Assembly (NCBI GenBank): GCA_963808775.1
Contig: CAWEGR010000004.1
Span: 248,001 to 312,000 of the forward strand
Length of the DNA: 64,000 bases
Direction of reading: 5' to 3'
Origin: JACVRW01 sp963808775
GTDB taxonomy: Bacteria > Actinomycetota > Thermoleophilia > Solirubrobacterales > Thermoleophilaceae
Part shown: positions 33,409 through 41,065 of the stretch, piece after piece
Layout of the letters: every line of letters starts with the position of its first letter
Position numbering within the stretch: position 1 is the stretch's first letter
The notes under the pieces: model-generated
Told to the model about the DNA's origin: nothing
Database searches by the model: none
Seen by the model: the letters and a program-made list of their open reading frames with translations, nothing else
Translations under genes and position numbers: made by a program

Positions 33409-33687
33409 TCAGGCGACGCCGTCGATCCGGGCGGCGAGCTCGAAGTCGTTCGCGGTGAGGCCGCCCTCGCTGTGCGTCGTGACCGTCACCGTGACCGTCT
33501 TCCAGGAGATCTCGAGGTCGGGATGGTGGTTCATCTCCTCGGCCTCCGGCATCAGCCGGTTGACGAAGCCGACGGCGCCCTTGAAGTCGCCGTTGTCGAA
33601 CTCCTTGCGGATCGCGTCACCGGACTGCTCCCAGCCCTCCAGGAGGCTCAGCCTCTGCTCGATCTCTGATTGCTCCAGACGTGCCAT
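33409..33687 (-). CDS. 4a-hydroxytetrahydrobiopterin dehydratase
   Basis: Recycles pterin cofactor (PhhB/PCD family); 92 residues. The active-site block EEMNHHPDLEISWKTV with the two adjacent His, followed by THSEGGLTANDFELA, is complete. GGAG lies about 6 bases before ATG 33687. The start codon overlaps that of the divergent cobalamin-binding-like gene (CATG), so its promoter must lie within that gene. No phenylalanine hydroxylase is seen in the window. Confidence 0.9.
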   Translation of the reverse strand: MARLEQSEIEQRLSLLEGWEQSGDAIRKEFDNGDFKGAVGFVNRLMPEAEEMNHHPDLEISWKTVTVTVTTHSEGGLTANDFELAARIDGVA

Positions 33688-33697
33688 GCTCGTCTCC

Positions 33698-34612
33698 GTG
33701 CGGATCGCCTCACTCGTTCCCTCTGCCACCGAGATGCTGTTCGCCCTCGGCCTCGGCGACCAGGTGGTCGCCGTCACGCACGAGTGTGACTACCCGGTTG
33801 GCGTAGAGCAACTCCCCCATCTCACCCGCAGCGTTATCCCCGGGGGCCTCGACGCCCGCGAGATCGACGCCGCCGTGCGCGAGCAGACGGGCCGCGGCGA
33901 GGCCCTCTACGAGCTCGACGAGGCGCTGCTCGAGGACCTCCATGTCGACCTGATCGTGACCCAGGCGGTGTGCGAGGTCTGCGCCGTCTCGTACGAGGAC
34001 GTGACCGCGGTGGCCGAGCGCCTGCCGACCGCCCCGAGCGTCCTCTCGCTGGACCCCTCGACGCTCGGCGAGGTGCTCGCCGACATCCCGCGGCTCGCGG
34101 ACGCCGCGGGAGTTCCCGAGGCGGGGGCCGAGCTCGCCGACGAGCTGGCGGAGCGGATCGAGGAGGTCGAGCTCGCGCTGCATGATGATCCGCACCCGCG
34201 GGTCGCGGCGCTCGAGTGGCTCGACCCGGTCTACGCCGCCGGCCACTGGGTGCCGCAGATGATCGAGCTCGCCGGCGGCGAGGACGTGCTCGGCCTGCCG
34301 GGCGAGCGCTCGCGCACAGTCGACTGGGCCGAGGTCGGGGCCTCGGCGCCCGAGGTGGTGGTCTCGATGCCCTGCGGCCTCTACGCCGAGGAGGCGGCGG
34401 CGGAGACGGTGCGGCACCGCGAGCGCCTCGCCGCGCTCGGCGCGCGGGTGGTGGCCGTCGACGCTGCCGCCTACTTCTCGCGGCCCGGGCCGCGCCTCGT
34501 GGACGGCATCGAGCTGCTCGCCCACATCCTCCATCCGGAGGCGATCGAGGCGCCGCCGACGCGGCGCTCGATCGAGCTGGACCTCGCGCGCGCCGCCGCC
34601 GAGAGCGGCTAG
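33698..34612 (+). CDS. BtuF-like cobalamin-binding protein without signal peptide
   Basis: 304 residues of the periplasmic-binding-like fold (VRIASLVPSATEMLFALGLGDQVVAVTHECDYP; QAVCEVCAVS; ALEWLDPVYAAGHWVPQMIELAGG). No signal peptide or lipobox, so it is probably cytoplasmic, as in a known group of these proteins; it could sequester or sense a corrinoid. GTG 33698 fits the fold start; ATG 33686 adds four residues and overlaps the divergent start codon. It ends in CTAG shared with the rhomboid gene. Confidence 0.8.
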   Translation: MRIASLVPSATEMLFALGLGDQVVAVTHECDYPVGVEQLPHLTRSVIPGGLDAREIDAAVREQTGRGEALYELDEALLEDLHVDLIVTQAVCEVCAVSYEDVTAVAERLPTAPSVLSLDPSTLGEVLADIPRLADAAGVPEAGAELADELAERIEEVELALHDDPHPRVAALEWLDPVYAAGHWVPQMIELAGGEDVLGLPGERSRTVDWAEVGASAPEVVVSMPCGLYAEEAAAETVRHRERLAALGARVVAVDAAAYFSRPGPRLVDGIELLAHILHPEAIEAPPTRRSIELDLARAAAESG

Positions 34613-35430
34613 CTCGCCGACGAGTTGGCGACCGCGATCGAGGCCACGATCGCGGCGACTCCGACCACGGCGCAGATCGCGGTGGCGGCCGCGTTCGGCA
34701 GGCGCACCTGGTCGCGCAGGTCGAACATCACGAAGGCCGCGATCCCGCCGCCGATCAGCCCGCCGATGTGGCCGCCGATCGAGATGTTCGAGACGGTGAA
34801 CGTGATCACGAGGTTGAGCACGATCCAGATGCCGAGACCGCTCTCGAGCAGCGACAGCCCGCGGTTGCGCGCGTAGATGGCGGCGGCCGCCATCAGCCCG
34901 AAGATCGCACCCGAGGCCCCCACCGTCAGGCTCTCCGGCTCGACGATCAGCGCGCCGAGCGAGCCGCACAGGAGCGAGACGAAATAGATGATCGCGAAGC
35001 GCATCCTGCCGATCGCGGGCTCGAGCATCGAGCCGAGGATCCAGAGCGACAGCATGTTGAACATCAGGTGGAAGAAGCCGGCGTGCAGGAAGCCCGAGGT
35101 CAGGATCCGCCAGTAGTCGCCGTCGGCGACCGCCGGACCCGAGAGCGCCCCCTCCACGAGCAGATCGCTGCCGCCGAAGCTCCCGCCCGTGGCGCTCGCG
35201 CCGCTGAGCGCGCCGCCGATGAAGACGAGCACGTTGACCCCGATCAGGACGTAGGTGAGGACGGGGTCCTCGACCGAGCTCATCGTGCGCACGGAGGTCC
35301 GCTGCCGGGCGCATTCGGGGCAGCGCATGCCGACGGGCGTCGTGGTCATGCAGTCGGGGCAGATCGGGCGTCCGCAGTTCGAGCAGTGGACTCCGGTTTC
35401 CCGGTTCGAGTGGCGGTAGCAGACGTCCAT
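34609..35430 (-). CDS. Rhomboid protease with N-terminal zinc ribbon
   Basis: 273 residues. Residues about 4-45 form a B-box/zinc-ribbon-like domain (CYRH, CSNCGRPICPDC, CPEC). Six or so membrane helices follow, with HAGFFHLMFN, the serine nucleophile in GASGAIFGL and the His in GGHIGGLIGG, so it looks active. Rhomboids cut transmembrane helices within the membrane. The neighbouring anti-sigma factor is a membrane protein and could be a substrate, but nothing in the sequence proves that. Confidence 0.93.
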   Translation of the reverse strand: MDVCYRHSNRETGVHCSNCGRPICPDCMTTTPVGMRCPECARQRTSVRTMSSVEDPVLTYVLIGVNVLVFIGGALSGASATGGSFGGSDLLVEGALSGPAVADGDYWRILTSGFLHAGFFHLMFNMLSLWILGSMLEPAIGRMRFAIIYFVSLLCGSLGALIVEPESLTVGASGAIFGLMAAAAIYARNRGLSLLESGLGIWIVLNLVITFTVSNISIGGHIGGLIGGGIAAFVMFDLRDQVRLPNAAATAICAVVGVAAIVASIAVANSSAS

Positions 35431-35457
35431 CGGCGGCCGCCCACACTAGCTTGCAGA

Positions 35458-36169
35458 TCAGAGCGGAACGCTGAGCACCGGCTGCTCGCTCGGGGCGCGC
35501 GCGCCGCCGCGTGGCTCGCGTGTCACGAGCACCGCCTCGGCGTCGCTCAGGTCCTCCGTCACGGCCACCGCGCCGCCGCCGTCGGAGCCCACCTCGAAGG
35601 TCGGCTGCGGGATCGTTCCGCCGTCGCGCAGCACCCACGCCTGGTAGACCTGCTCGTCCTCGAGGGCCGGCATTCCGTTCACCCGCAGGATCGCTCCGTC
35701 CTCGCCGCCGCCCTCGACGGTCAGCGACCCGCTCGCCTGCGGCAGCCGCGAGTCGTCGACGGTGGCCACGATCGTCCGTCCACCCTCGTCGCCGCCGAGC
35801 TGGGCGACGCCGAAGCCGACCGCCAGGCCGAACACGAGCGCGGCCGCGACCCATGCGGGACGCAGCCCGCCGAGCCGCGGCATCAGGCTCCTTCTGCGCT
35901 TCCGCGAGGGGGCGGGAGCGCTGCCCGTCTCCCGCGCCTCCTGCTCGACCACGTCCATGATCGAGGCCTTGAGGCCGGGAGGCGGCGCGAGCTGCTCGAC
36001 CGAGCGCGGCAGCGCATCCGCCGCGGGCCGCAGCCGCTCGACCTCGTCGCGGCACTGCGCACAGCCCGCCATGTGGCGCTCGAACGCCTGACGTTCGAGG
36101 TCGGTGAGCGCGCCGAGGAGGTACGCGCCCACCTCCTGGCTGTAGCTCTCGTGATCCCTGCGCGCTCAT
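35458..36169 (-). CDS. RskA-type anti-sigma factor, one +1 frame break
   Basis: About 236 residues after correction. The zinc anti-sigma motif HMAGCAQC lies near residue 34, a membrane helix at about 105-125 (PAWVAAALVFGLAVGFGV), and an outside RskA domain follows (VYQAWVLRDGG). Read as printed, the frame from ATG 36169 breaks after three codons. Removing one base near 36158 gives MSARDHESYSQEVGAYLLGA, a normal start, with ATGA overlap to the sigma gene; without correction only GTG 36132 is available. It holds the sigma factor at the membrane until proteolysis. Confidence 0.82.
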
Positions 36170-36750
36170 GCGAATCCCCCCGCCGCGTAGCCCTCGGAGA
36201 GCTGGCGCCGCATCTTGTCGAGGCCGAGCCGCATGCGGCCCTTCACCGTACCTATGGGCTCGTCGAGCAACTCGGCTATCTGGCTGTGGCTGAAGCCGCC
36301 GAAATAGGCGAGCTCGATGGTCCTGCGCTGTTCGTCGGGCAGGGTGTCGAGCGCGCCGCGGATGTTGCGCGCCTCCTCCCGCCGCGCGGCCTCGACGTCG
36401 GTGCGCTCCTTCGCCTCGTGGCGCTCCTCCACTCCGTCGAGGACCTCCTGCCGGCGGTCGTGGACCTTGTAGCGCCTGAGCGCGTCGATCGCCCGGTTGT
36501 GGACGATGCCGAGGACCCAGGTGCGGACGCTCCCGCGTGCCTGGTCGTAGCGCAACCGGCTGCGCCAGATCGAGAGAAACGCCTCCTGCGTGATGTCCTC
36601 CGCGGTCACGCGCTTGCCGACCATCCTGTAGGCGAGCGAGAACGCGGCTCCGCCATGGCGGTCGTAGAGCAGCTCGAAGGCGCGCGGATCACCGCTCTGG
36701 ACGAGCTGCATCACCTCTTCGTCGGCGAGGTCACGGATGTCATTCGCCAT
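36166..36750 (-). CDS. ECF sigma factor (SigK/ECF19-like)
   Basis: 194 residues. Region 2: FELLYDRHGGAAFSLAYRM, EDITQEAFLSIWRS and VRTWVLGIVHNRAIDALRR; region 4: LPDEQRRTIELAYFGGFSHSQIAELLDEPIGTVKGRMRLG. It pairs with the RskA-type anti-sigma gene, whose start overlaps its stop. The start ATG has TAGGAA nine bases upstream. Targets unknown; related pairs respond to redox or envelope stress. Confidence 0.93.
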   Translation of the reverse strand: MANDIRDLADEEVMQLVQSGDPRAFELLYDRHGGAAFSLAYRMVGKRVTAEDITQEAFLSIWRSRLRYDQARGSVRTWVLGIVHNRAIDALRRYKVHDRRQEVLDGVEERHEAKERTDVEAARREEARNIRGALDTLPDEQRRTIELAYFGGFSHSQIAELLDEPIGTVKGRMRLGLDKMRRQLSEGYAAGGFA

Positions 36751-36800
36751 GGCGGTGTGTTCCTACGCAGGGCAGGGGTGGGCGGATCAACCGCGAATGC

Positions 36801-37232
36801 ATGATGACGATGGACGAGCGCACTCCCGCCCAGGTGTTCGCGATCGTGATCGGCGCGGCCCTGGTGGCGGCGGGGATCACGGGATTCTTCTACAGCGCGA
36901 GCTTCGACACTGGCGACGGCCTTCCCCGCGACGCCGTCCTCGGCGTCCTCGACGTGAACGGCTGGCACAACCTCGTCCACATCCTGACCGGGGCCCTCGG
37001 CCTGTTCGTGGCCCGCTCCCTGGACGGCTCGCGGGCGTACGCGATCGGCCTCGGCGGCCTCTATCTGCTGATCGCGCTGCTCGGATTCCTCGCCGGGGAC
37101 GGCGACGAGATCTTCAACCTGGTCCCGGTCAACACGGAGGACAACTTCCTTCACCTGCTGATCGGGATCGCCGGCCTGGGCGCCGGCTTCGCGACGCCGG
37201 GCGTGACGCCGCCGAGCCTCCGGGCCGCTTAA
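36801..37232 (+). CDS. DUF4383 membrane protein
   Basis: 143 residues with four membrane helices. The family block NGWHNLVHILTGALGLFVAR (about residues 52-71) is clear; EDNFLHLLIGIAGLGAG is the matching fourth helix. Function unknown. ATG 36801, 36804 or 36810 can start it. It is divergent from the ECF sigma gene with 50 bases between, so it could be one of its targets. A GC hairpin follows at 37260-37279. Confidence 0.8.
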   Translation: MMTMDERTPAQVFAIVIGAALVAAGITGFFYSASFDTGDGLPRDAVLGVLDVNGWHNLVHILTGALGLFVARSLDGSRAYAIGLGGLYLLIALLGFLAGDGDEIFNLVPVNTEDNFLHLLIGIAGLGAGFATPGVTPPSLRAA

Positions 37233-37259
37233 GCCCGGGCACGGAATCTCCACGGGGGT

Positions 37260-37279
37260 CCGGGGGCGCGAGCCCCCGG
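37260..37279. terminator. GC hairpin between convergent genes, repeat copy 1
   Basis: CCGGGGGC-GCGA-GCCCCCGG, 8-bp perfect stem, between convergent DUF4383 and anti-sigma genes. No T-run. A near-identical element lies at 54602-54623 on the other strand. Confidence 0.5.
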
Positions 37280-37296
37280 CTGTCATCCGGCCGTCG

Positions 37297-37632
37297 TCAG
37301 GGCCTCAGCCGCTTCTCGATGTCCTGCGCGACGCCGCGCATGCTCTTCTCGAGCGCGCGCAGGCCCGTGGCCTCACGCTTCTTCTGCTGCTGGCGGGCGC
37401 GCACGAGCACGAGACCGCCCGCGGCCGCTCCGCCCACGACGATCGCGGCGACCGTCGGGACCCAGTTGCGCGGGTCGCGCATCGTGTGGAGCTCCCAGTC
37501 CGCGAGCTCGTCGGCGGCCGCCTCGGTCAGCTCGGAGAGGTTGCGCTCGAGCCTGTCGCTCAGCGCCTCGGGAGGATCGACCGGCACGAGCGCCGAGCGC
37601 AGCAGCCGCTCAACCCTGTCCGCGTCACTCAT
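37297..37632 (-). CDS. Putative anti-sigma factor, single-span membrane protein
   Basis: 111 residues: a soluble N-terminal half (DRVERLLRSALVPVDPPEALSDRLERNL), one membrane helix (about 59-79, WVPTVAAIVVGGAAAGGLVL) and a basic helical tail. No zinc anti-sigma motif. The call rests on position: its start overlaps the end of the ECF sigma gene by 8 bases, as anti-sigma genes usually do. Confidence 0.55.
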   Translation of the reverse strand: MSDADRVERLLRSALVPVDPPEALSDRLERNLSELTEAAADELADWELHTMRDPRNWVPTVAAIVVGGAAAGGLVLVRARQQQKKREATGLRALEKSMRGVAQDIEKRLRP

Positions 37633-38164
37633 CGCCGCTCTCCTCCTGCAGGTTCTGCTCGAGCTGTTTGATGGCTCTGTGGATCAACACCTTGGTGGCC
37701 CCCTCGGAGCGGCCCAGGGCTCGTGCTATCTCGCGGTTGTCCATGTCGAGCGCAAAGCGCATGATCAGCGCCTCGCGGCGGTCGTCCGGGAGCTTCGACA
37801 CCCCCGTCAGGACCTCCTTCACCTCCTCGCGCTCCTCCACCACGCGCTCCGTCCCGAGCGGCGAGGTCAGGATCGACGCGTCGTCGAGGTTCGTCTGAGG
37901 CCTGCGCGAGCGGTCGCGGTAGTGGTTGGCGGCGAGGTTGTGCGCGATGCGGATCAGCCAGGGCCGCAGCGGGCGGCCCTGCGACTCGCGCTGGGCACGC
38001 TCGAAGTGCCGGTACGCCTGCAGGAAGGTCTGCTCCGTGATGTCCTCGGCGTCGTGATGGTTTCCGAGCCGGTAGTAGGAGTACGAGTAGACGTCGCGCA
38101 GGTGAGCCCGGTAGAGCTCCTCGAAGTCGCGATCGAGCTGCTGCTTGTCGACGACCTCTTCCAC
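37625..38164 (-). CDS. ECF sigma factor
   Basis: 179 residues. Region 2: FEELYRAHLRDVYSYSYYRL, AEDITEQTFLQAYRHF, LIRIAHNLAANHYRDRSRR; region 4: LPDDRREALIMRFALDMDNREIARALGRSEGATKVLIHRAIK. Second sigma in 2 kb, distinct from the first. GTG 38164 follows TAGGCT by 10 bases. Likely regulated by the membrane protein encoded next. Confidence 0.92.
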   Translation of the reverse strand: MEEVVDKQQLDRDFEELYRAHLRDVYSYSYYRLGNHHDAEDITEQTFLQAYRHFERAQRESQGRPLRPWLIRIAHNLAANHYRDRSRRPQTNLDDASILTSPLGTERVVEEREEVKEVLTGVSKLPDDRREALIMRFALDMDNREIARALGRSEGATKVLIHRAIKQLEQNLQEESGDE

Positions 38165-38174
38165 CGTTCATCGG

Positions 38175-38180
38175 AGCCTA
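38175..38180 (-). promoter_or_regulatory. -10 hexamer TAGGCT of the ECF sigma gene
   Basis: Ends 10 bases before GTG 38164; leaderless layout. Confidence 0.4.
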
Positions 38181-38187
38181 CTTCCGT

Positions 38188-39852
38188 TCAGGCGGCGTGG
38201 CTCTTGCGCTTGCGGAAGCGCGCGGAGCGCACGCTCTCGAGCCACTGGTCCGGAGAGGACTCGCCGTCGAGCACGCGGCCGAGCCCGTTCGTGACCGGGG
38301 CATCGATCCCCTCGCGCTCGAAGGCGAGCCCGAGCAGCGGCACGGTCGCGAGCGACTCCGCCGTCTGACTGAGCGCGGCCTCGACCTGCTCGGACTGGAG
38401 GCCCGCCCCCACCAGCTCGCCTGCGCGCCGGTTTCGGCTGCCCTCGGCGATGGCGGTGGCGACCAGGTCGCCCGTGCCCGCAAGCCCCGTGAACGTCTCG
38501 CTGCGCCCGCCGCTCGCGAGGGCGAGCGCGTGCACCTCGGCGAAGATGCGGCCGGCCGCGGCCCCCGCGAGATTCGCCCCGCGCGGGGCGGCCGCAGCGG
38601 ATGCGAGCGCGGCGGCGTTCTTGGCGGCTGCGGCGAACTCGGTTCCGGTGACGTCGTCGGTGGCGTCGGCGTGCAGACCGCCCGCCTCGAGCACGTCGCG
38701 GAGCTGCCGGCGCAGATCGGGATCGCGCGAGGCGACGACCACGGACGCTCCGAGCTCGATCGTCTCGCGCGCGTGCGCGGGGCCGGCGAGCGTGGCCACG
38801 TCGCGAGCGCGCACGCGCTCGGACACGTACGCGGTCGGCGTGGTGCCGAGCGGCGGCACGAGCCCCTTCGAGGCCACGAGCACCGCGGCGCGCTCGCCCA
38901 TGCGCGTGCCGATCTCGCCGACAACGGCGGGCAGCGCGGCGCAGGGCACGGCCAGGACGACGAGGTCGACCCCGGCGAGGTCGAGCTCGGGGACCGTGCT
39001 CACCTCGATCGAGCGGTCGAGCTCGACGCCGGGCAGGTAGTCGGGGTTCTCGTGCTCCGCGGCGAGGCGCTCAGCCTGCGCCTGCGTGCGGCAGCCGAGC
39101 TGGACCTGGAGTCCCGCGCGCGCGAGCACGGCCGCGCTCGCGGTGCCCATGCAGCCCGCGCCGACCACCGCCGCCGTGCGCAGCGGGGGCATGCCGCCGA
39201 GCCACTCCCACTGAAGCTCGACGCATGGCCAGATGCGCTCGGTGACCTCGCCCGCGAGGAAGGGCGAGGGATCGTCGACGCGCGGGAAGGTGAGCGGCGC
39301 GCCGCAGCGGATGTGGACCTTCGCGGGCTTGATCTTCCAGCCGTCGCGCGCGTTCTCCGAGTTCGTGACGGCGATCGGCACCACCGGCTTGCCGGACTCG
39401 AGGGCGAGCCGCCCGACACCGCGCTTCGGCGGCTGCAGCGAGCCGGTGCGGATGCGGGTGCCCTCGGGGAAGATGACGACGGCCTGTCCCCGTTCGAGCA
39501 GGGCGCGCGCGGTGTCCATCGACTCGTCGTCGGAAGCCCCGCGGCGAATCGGGAAGGCGCCCATCGCGTTCAGGAACCAGCCGATGAGGGGGTTCTTGAA
39601 CAGCTCCTGCTTCGCGACGAAGTAGATCGGGCGGGGGAGGCAGCAGCCGATCACGAACGGATCGAGGAAGCTGCGGTGGTTCGAGGCGAGGAGGACGCCG
39701 CCGTCCGGAATGTGCTCGCGACCGAGCCGGCGGACCCTGAAGTAGAGAAGGATCGCCGTCTTGAGGACGACCCGGGCGGGCCAGTAGACCCACGGGTTCA
39801 CGCCACGCCGCCGCGTGCGCTCGTGATACAGCTCGAGCTCGCGCGTCCTCAT
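38188..39852 (-). CDS. PlsC acyltransferase fused to GpsA glycerol-3-phosphate dehydrogenase
   Basis: 554 residues in one frame. Part 1 (about 1-215) is a 1-acyl-glycerol-3-phosphate acyltransferase with NHRSFLD (HX4D) and FPEGTR. Part 2 (about 222-554) is an NAD(P)-dependent glycerol-3-phosphate dehydrogenase with VVGAGCMGTASAAVLARAG, SKGLVPP, GPAHARE and the GLAGTGDLVAT/SRNRRAGE block. The join is WEWLGGMPPLRTAAVV, with no stop between. Both domains serve phosphatidic acid synthesis. GGGAGGAGGGGAG precedes ATG 39852. An internal start at MPPLRT could also give free GpsA. Confidence 0.9.
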   Translation of the reverse strand: MRTRELELYHERTRRRGVNPWVYWPARVVLKTAILLYFRVRRLGREHIPDGGVLLASNHRSFLDPFVIGCCLPRPIYFVAKQELFKNPLIGWFLNAMGAFPIRRGASDDESMDTARALLERGQAVVIFPEGTRIRTGSLQPPKRGVGRLALESGKPVVPIAVTNSENARDGWKIKPAKVHIRCGAPLTFPRVDDPSPFLAGEVTERIWPCVELQWEWLGGMPPLRTAAVVGAGCMGTASAAVLARAGLQVQLGCRTQAQAERLAAEHENPDYLPGVELDRSIEVSTVPELDLAGVDLVVLAVPCAALPAVVGEIGTRMGERAAVLVASKGLVPPLGTTPTAYVSERVRARDVATLAGPAHARETIELGASVVVASRDPDLRRQLRDVLEAGGLHADATDDVTGTEFAAAAKNAAALASAAAAPRGANLAGAAAGRIFAEVHALALASGGRSETFTGLAGTGDLVATAIAEGSRNRRAGELVGAGLQSEQVEAALSQTAESLATVPLLGLAFEREGIDAPVTNGLGRVLDGESSPDQWLESVRSARFRKRKSHAA

Positions 39853-39903
39853 CTCCCCTCCTCCCGGGACATGCTGCCTGTTACCCGGGTATGAGCGGAT
39901 CGT

Positions 39904-39909
39904 TACGCT
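39904..39909 (+). promoter_or_regulatory. -10 hexamer TACGCT
   Basis: Ends 9 bases before ATG 39919 of the unknown membrane-type gene; leaderless layout. Confidence 0.4.
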
Positions 39910-39918
39910 CCCGTGAAC

Positions 39919-40449
39919 ATGGAGCTGCGCCGGCCACTCAACGGAGCACTCGCGGGCGCCGCCGCGGCAGCGATCTGGGCGGCGCAGCAGCCGCTCGACA
40001 AGCGCGTGTTCGGCACCGGCTACGACGACGTCGAGCTGCTCGGGAAGCTCGTCACGCGCGGACCGGCGTGGCCCGCGGCGGGCCTCGTCTGGCACATGGC
40101 CAACGGAGCGCTGTTCGGCGCGGTATACGCGCTCGCACGTCCGCTCGTGCCCGCCCCGCCGCTCGCGACCGGCGTCGCCGCGGGCCTGGCGGAGCACGCG
40201 GGCTTCTGGCCGGCGGGCCGCCTGATCGACCGCGCCCACCCGGCCCGCGACGAGCTCGAGCCGCTCACCGGAAACGGGCGAGCGTTCGCGACGGCCACCT
40301 GGCGCCACGTCCTGTTCGGCGCCGTGCTCGCCGAGATCGAGCGCCGCCTCAACGACACCCGCGAGTTCGAGCCGCTCGAGAACATCCCGGCCTCATCGAA
40401 CGGCCACGGGAGCATCGAGCACGCGGCGGTCGGGGCGGGCGAGTCCTAG
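39919..40449 (+). CDS. Conserved hypothetical protein, possible membrane protein
   Basis: 176 residues with several moderately hydrophobic Ala-rich helices (GALAGAAAAAIWAAQQPLDK, WHMANGALFGAVYALARP, WRHVLFGAVLAEIERRL). No family named with confidence. Start ATG 39919 by its -10; GTG 39913 is possible. It ends 15 bases before the tRNA-Thr gene. Confidence 0.55.
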   Translation: MELRRPLNGALAGAAAAAIWAAQQPLDKRVFGTGYDDVELLGKLVTRGPAWPAAGLVWHMANGALFGAVYALARPLVPAPPLATGVAAGLAEHAGFWPAGRLIDRAHPARDELEPLTGNGRAFATATWRHVLFGAVLAEIERRLNDTREFEPLENIPASSNGHGSIEHAAVGAGES

Positions 40450-40464
40450 ACTCGGCCCTGCAGC

Positions 40465-40537
40465 GCCGGAGTAGCTCAGAGGCCAGAGCGTTCGCCTTGT
40501 AAGCGAAGGGTCGCGGGTTCGAATCCCGCCTCCGGCT
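40465..40537 (+). tRNA. tRNA-Thr (anticodon UGU)
   Basis: 73 bases with all arms: acceptor GCCGGAG/CTCCGGC, D arm GCTC/GAGC, anticodon stem TTCGC/GCGAA with loop CTTGTAA (anticodon TGT), T arm GCGGG-TTCGAAT-CCCGC, discriminator T. CCA is not encoded. The gene is uninterrupted. A convergent nuclease gene runs up to it. Confidence 0.95.
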
Positions 40538-40559
40538 TGGGGCAGGCGGGAGCGCATGC

Positions 40560-40976
40560 TCACGCGCCCAGCGCACACGAGCGTGCTGACCATTGCGGGG
40601 CGGGGCGACTCTCAGCCGGACCTCCGACGTGCCCACCTCGGCGACATCCATCACGTAGACCTCCTGCGGTGTCGGGGCAGTAGACGAGAAACAGGTCGAC
40701 CTGACCCCGGTAGTCGCGGATGACCGCCCCGCGCGTGTTGGAACGCATGCTGTTCGAGTGGAAGACGACAGAGCCGTGGCGCAGCCGGCCGGTCTTGCAC
40801 TGACAGGTGAGGAACCGGTCGCCGAGGTCGATTACGAGGTCGTACCGGTGGTTGACGCCGAACGGGACGAGCACGCGGTAGCCGCGCTTGACGAGTTCGC
40901 CGAGGATCGCTGCCTCGGACCGCTGCCCGATGTCGACCGGATGGGCGCTGATCGAGGCGATTGGCAGCGAACACAT
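40560..40976 (-). CDS. PD-(D/E)XK nuclease of the group I intron-associated type, one +1 frame break
   Basis: 138 residues as printed. HPVDIGQRSEAAILGELVKRG with Glu, YDLVIDLG with Asp and FLTCQCKTG with Gln-x-Lys form the nuclease core; the family is known from homing-type enzymes such as I-SspI. One extra base near 40667 follows LVYCPDT; the other frame continues QEVYVMDVAEVG and SEVRLRVAPPRNGQ but then has no stop before running antisense through the tRNA-Thr gene (to 40349). A LexA-like box overlaps the start codon. Whether it still cuts DNA, and where, is unknown. Confidence 0.7.
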   Translation of the reverse strand: MCSLPIASISAHPVDIGQRSEAAILGELVKRGYRVLVPFGVNHRYDLVIDLGDRFLTCQCKTGRLRHGSVVFHSNSMRSNTRGAVIRDYRGQVDLFLVYCPDTAGGLRDGCRRGGHVGGPAESRPAPQWSARSCALGA

Positions 40977-40981
40977 GTTCG
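40968..40981. promoter_or_regulatory. LexA-like SOS box CGAAC-N4-GTTCG
   Basis: CGAACACATGTTCG matches the actinobacterial/Gram-positive LexA consensus core CGAAC-N4-GTTCG exactly. It covers the start codon of the nuclease gene (ATG 40976), so a bound repressor would block a leaderless or near-leaderless transcript. Confidence 0.55.
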
Positions 40982-41013
40982 TGTTGAGGTCATCGCCGGC
41001 CGCGGACAGACGA

Positions 41014-41035
41014 ACGGCCCGCGGTGGCGGGCCGT
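41014..41035. terminator. Hairpin terminator candidate
   Basis: ACGGCCCGC-GGTG-GCGGGCCGT, a perfect 9-bp stem. On the minus strand it follows the small membrane protein gene and is followed by TTCGTCTGT, weakly T-rich. It may also shield the nuclease gene from upstream transcription. Confidence 0.5.
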
Positions 41036-41065
41036 GGGGTTCAGACAGCTCGGGTCAGCCGGGCG

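Noticed and set aside
39853..40308. N-terminal extension of the PlsC-GpsA protein
   Set aside because: The extra 152 codons are Arg-rich antisense to a plus-strand gene; a clear Shine-Dalgarno marks ATG 39852.
40465..40537. Group I intron in tRNA-Thr
   Set aside because: The tRNA is continuous with all arms; only the nuclease family is intron-associated.
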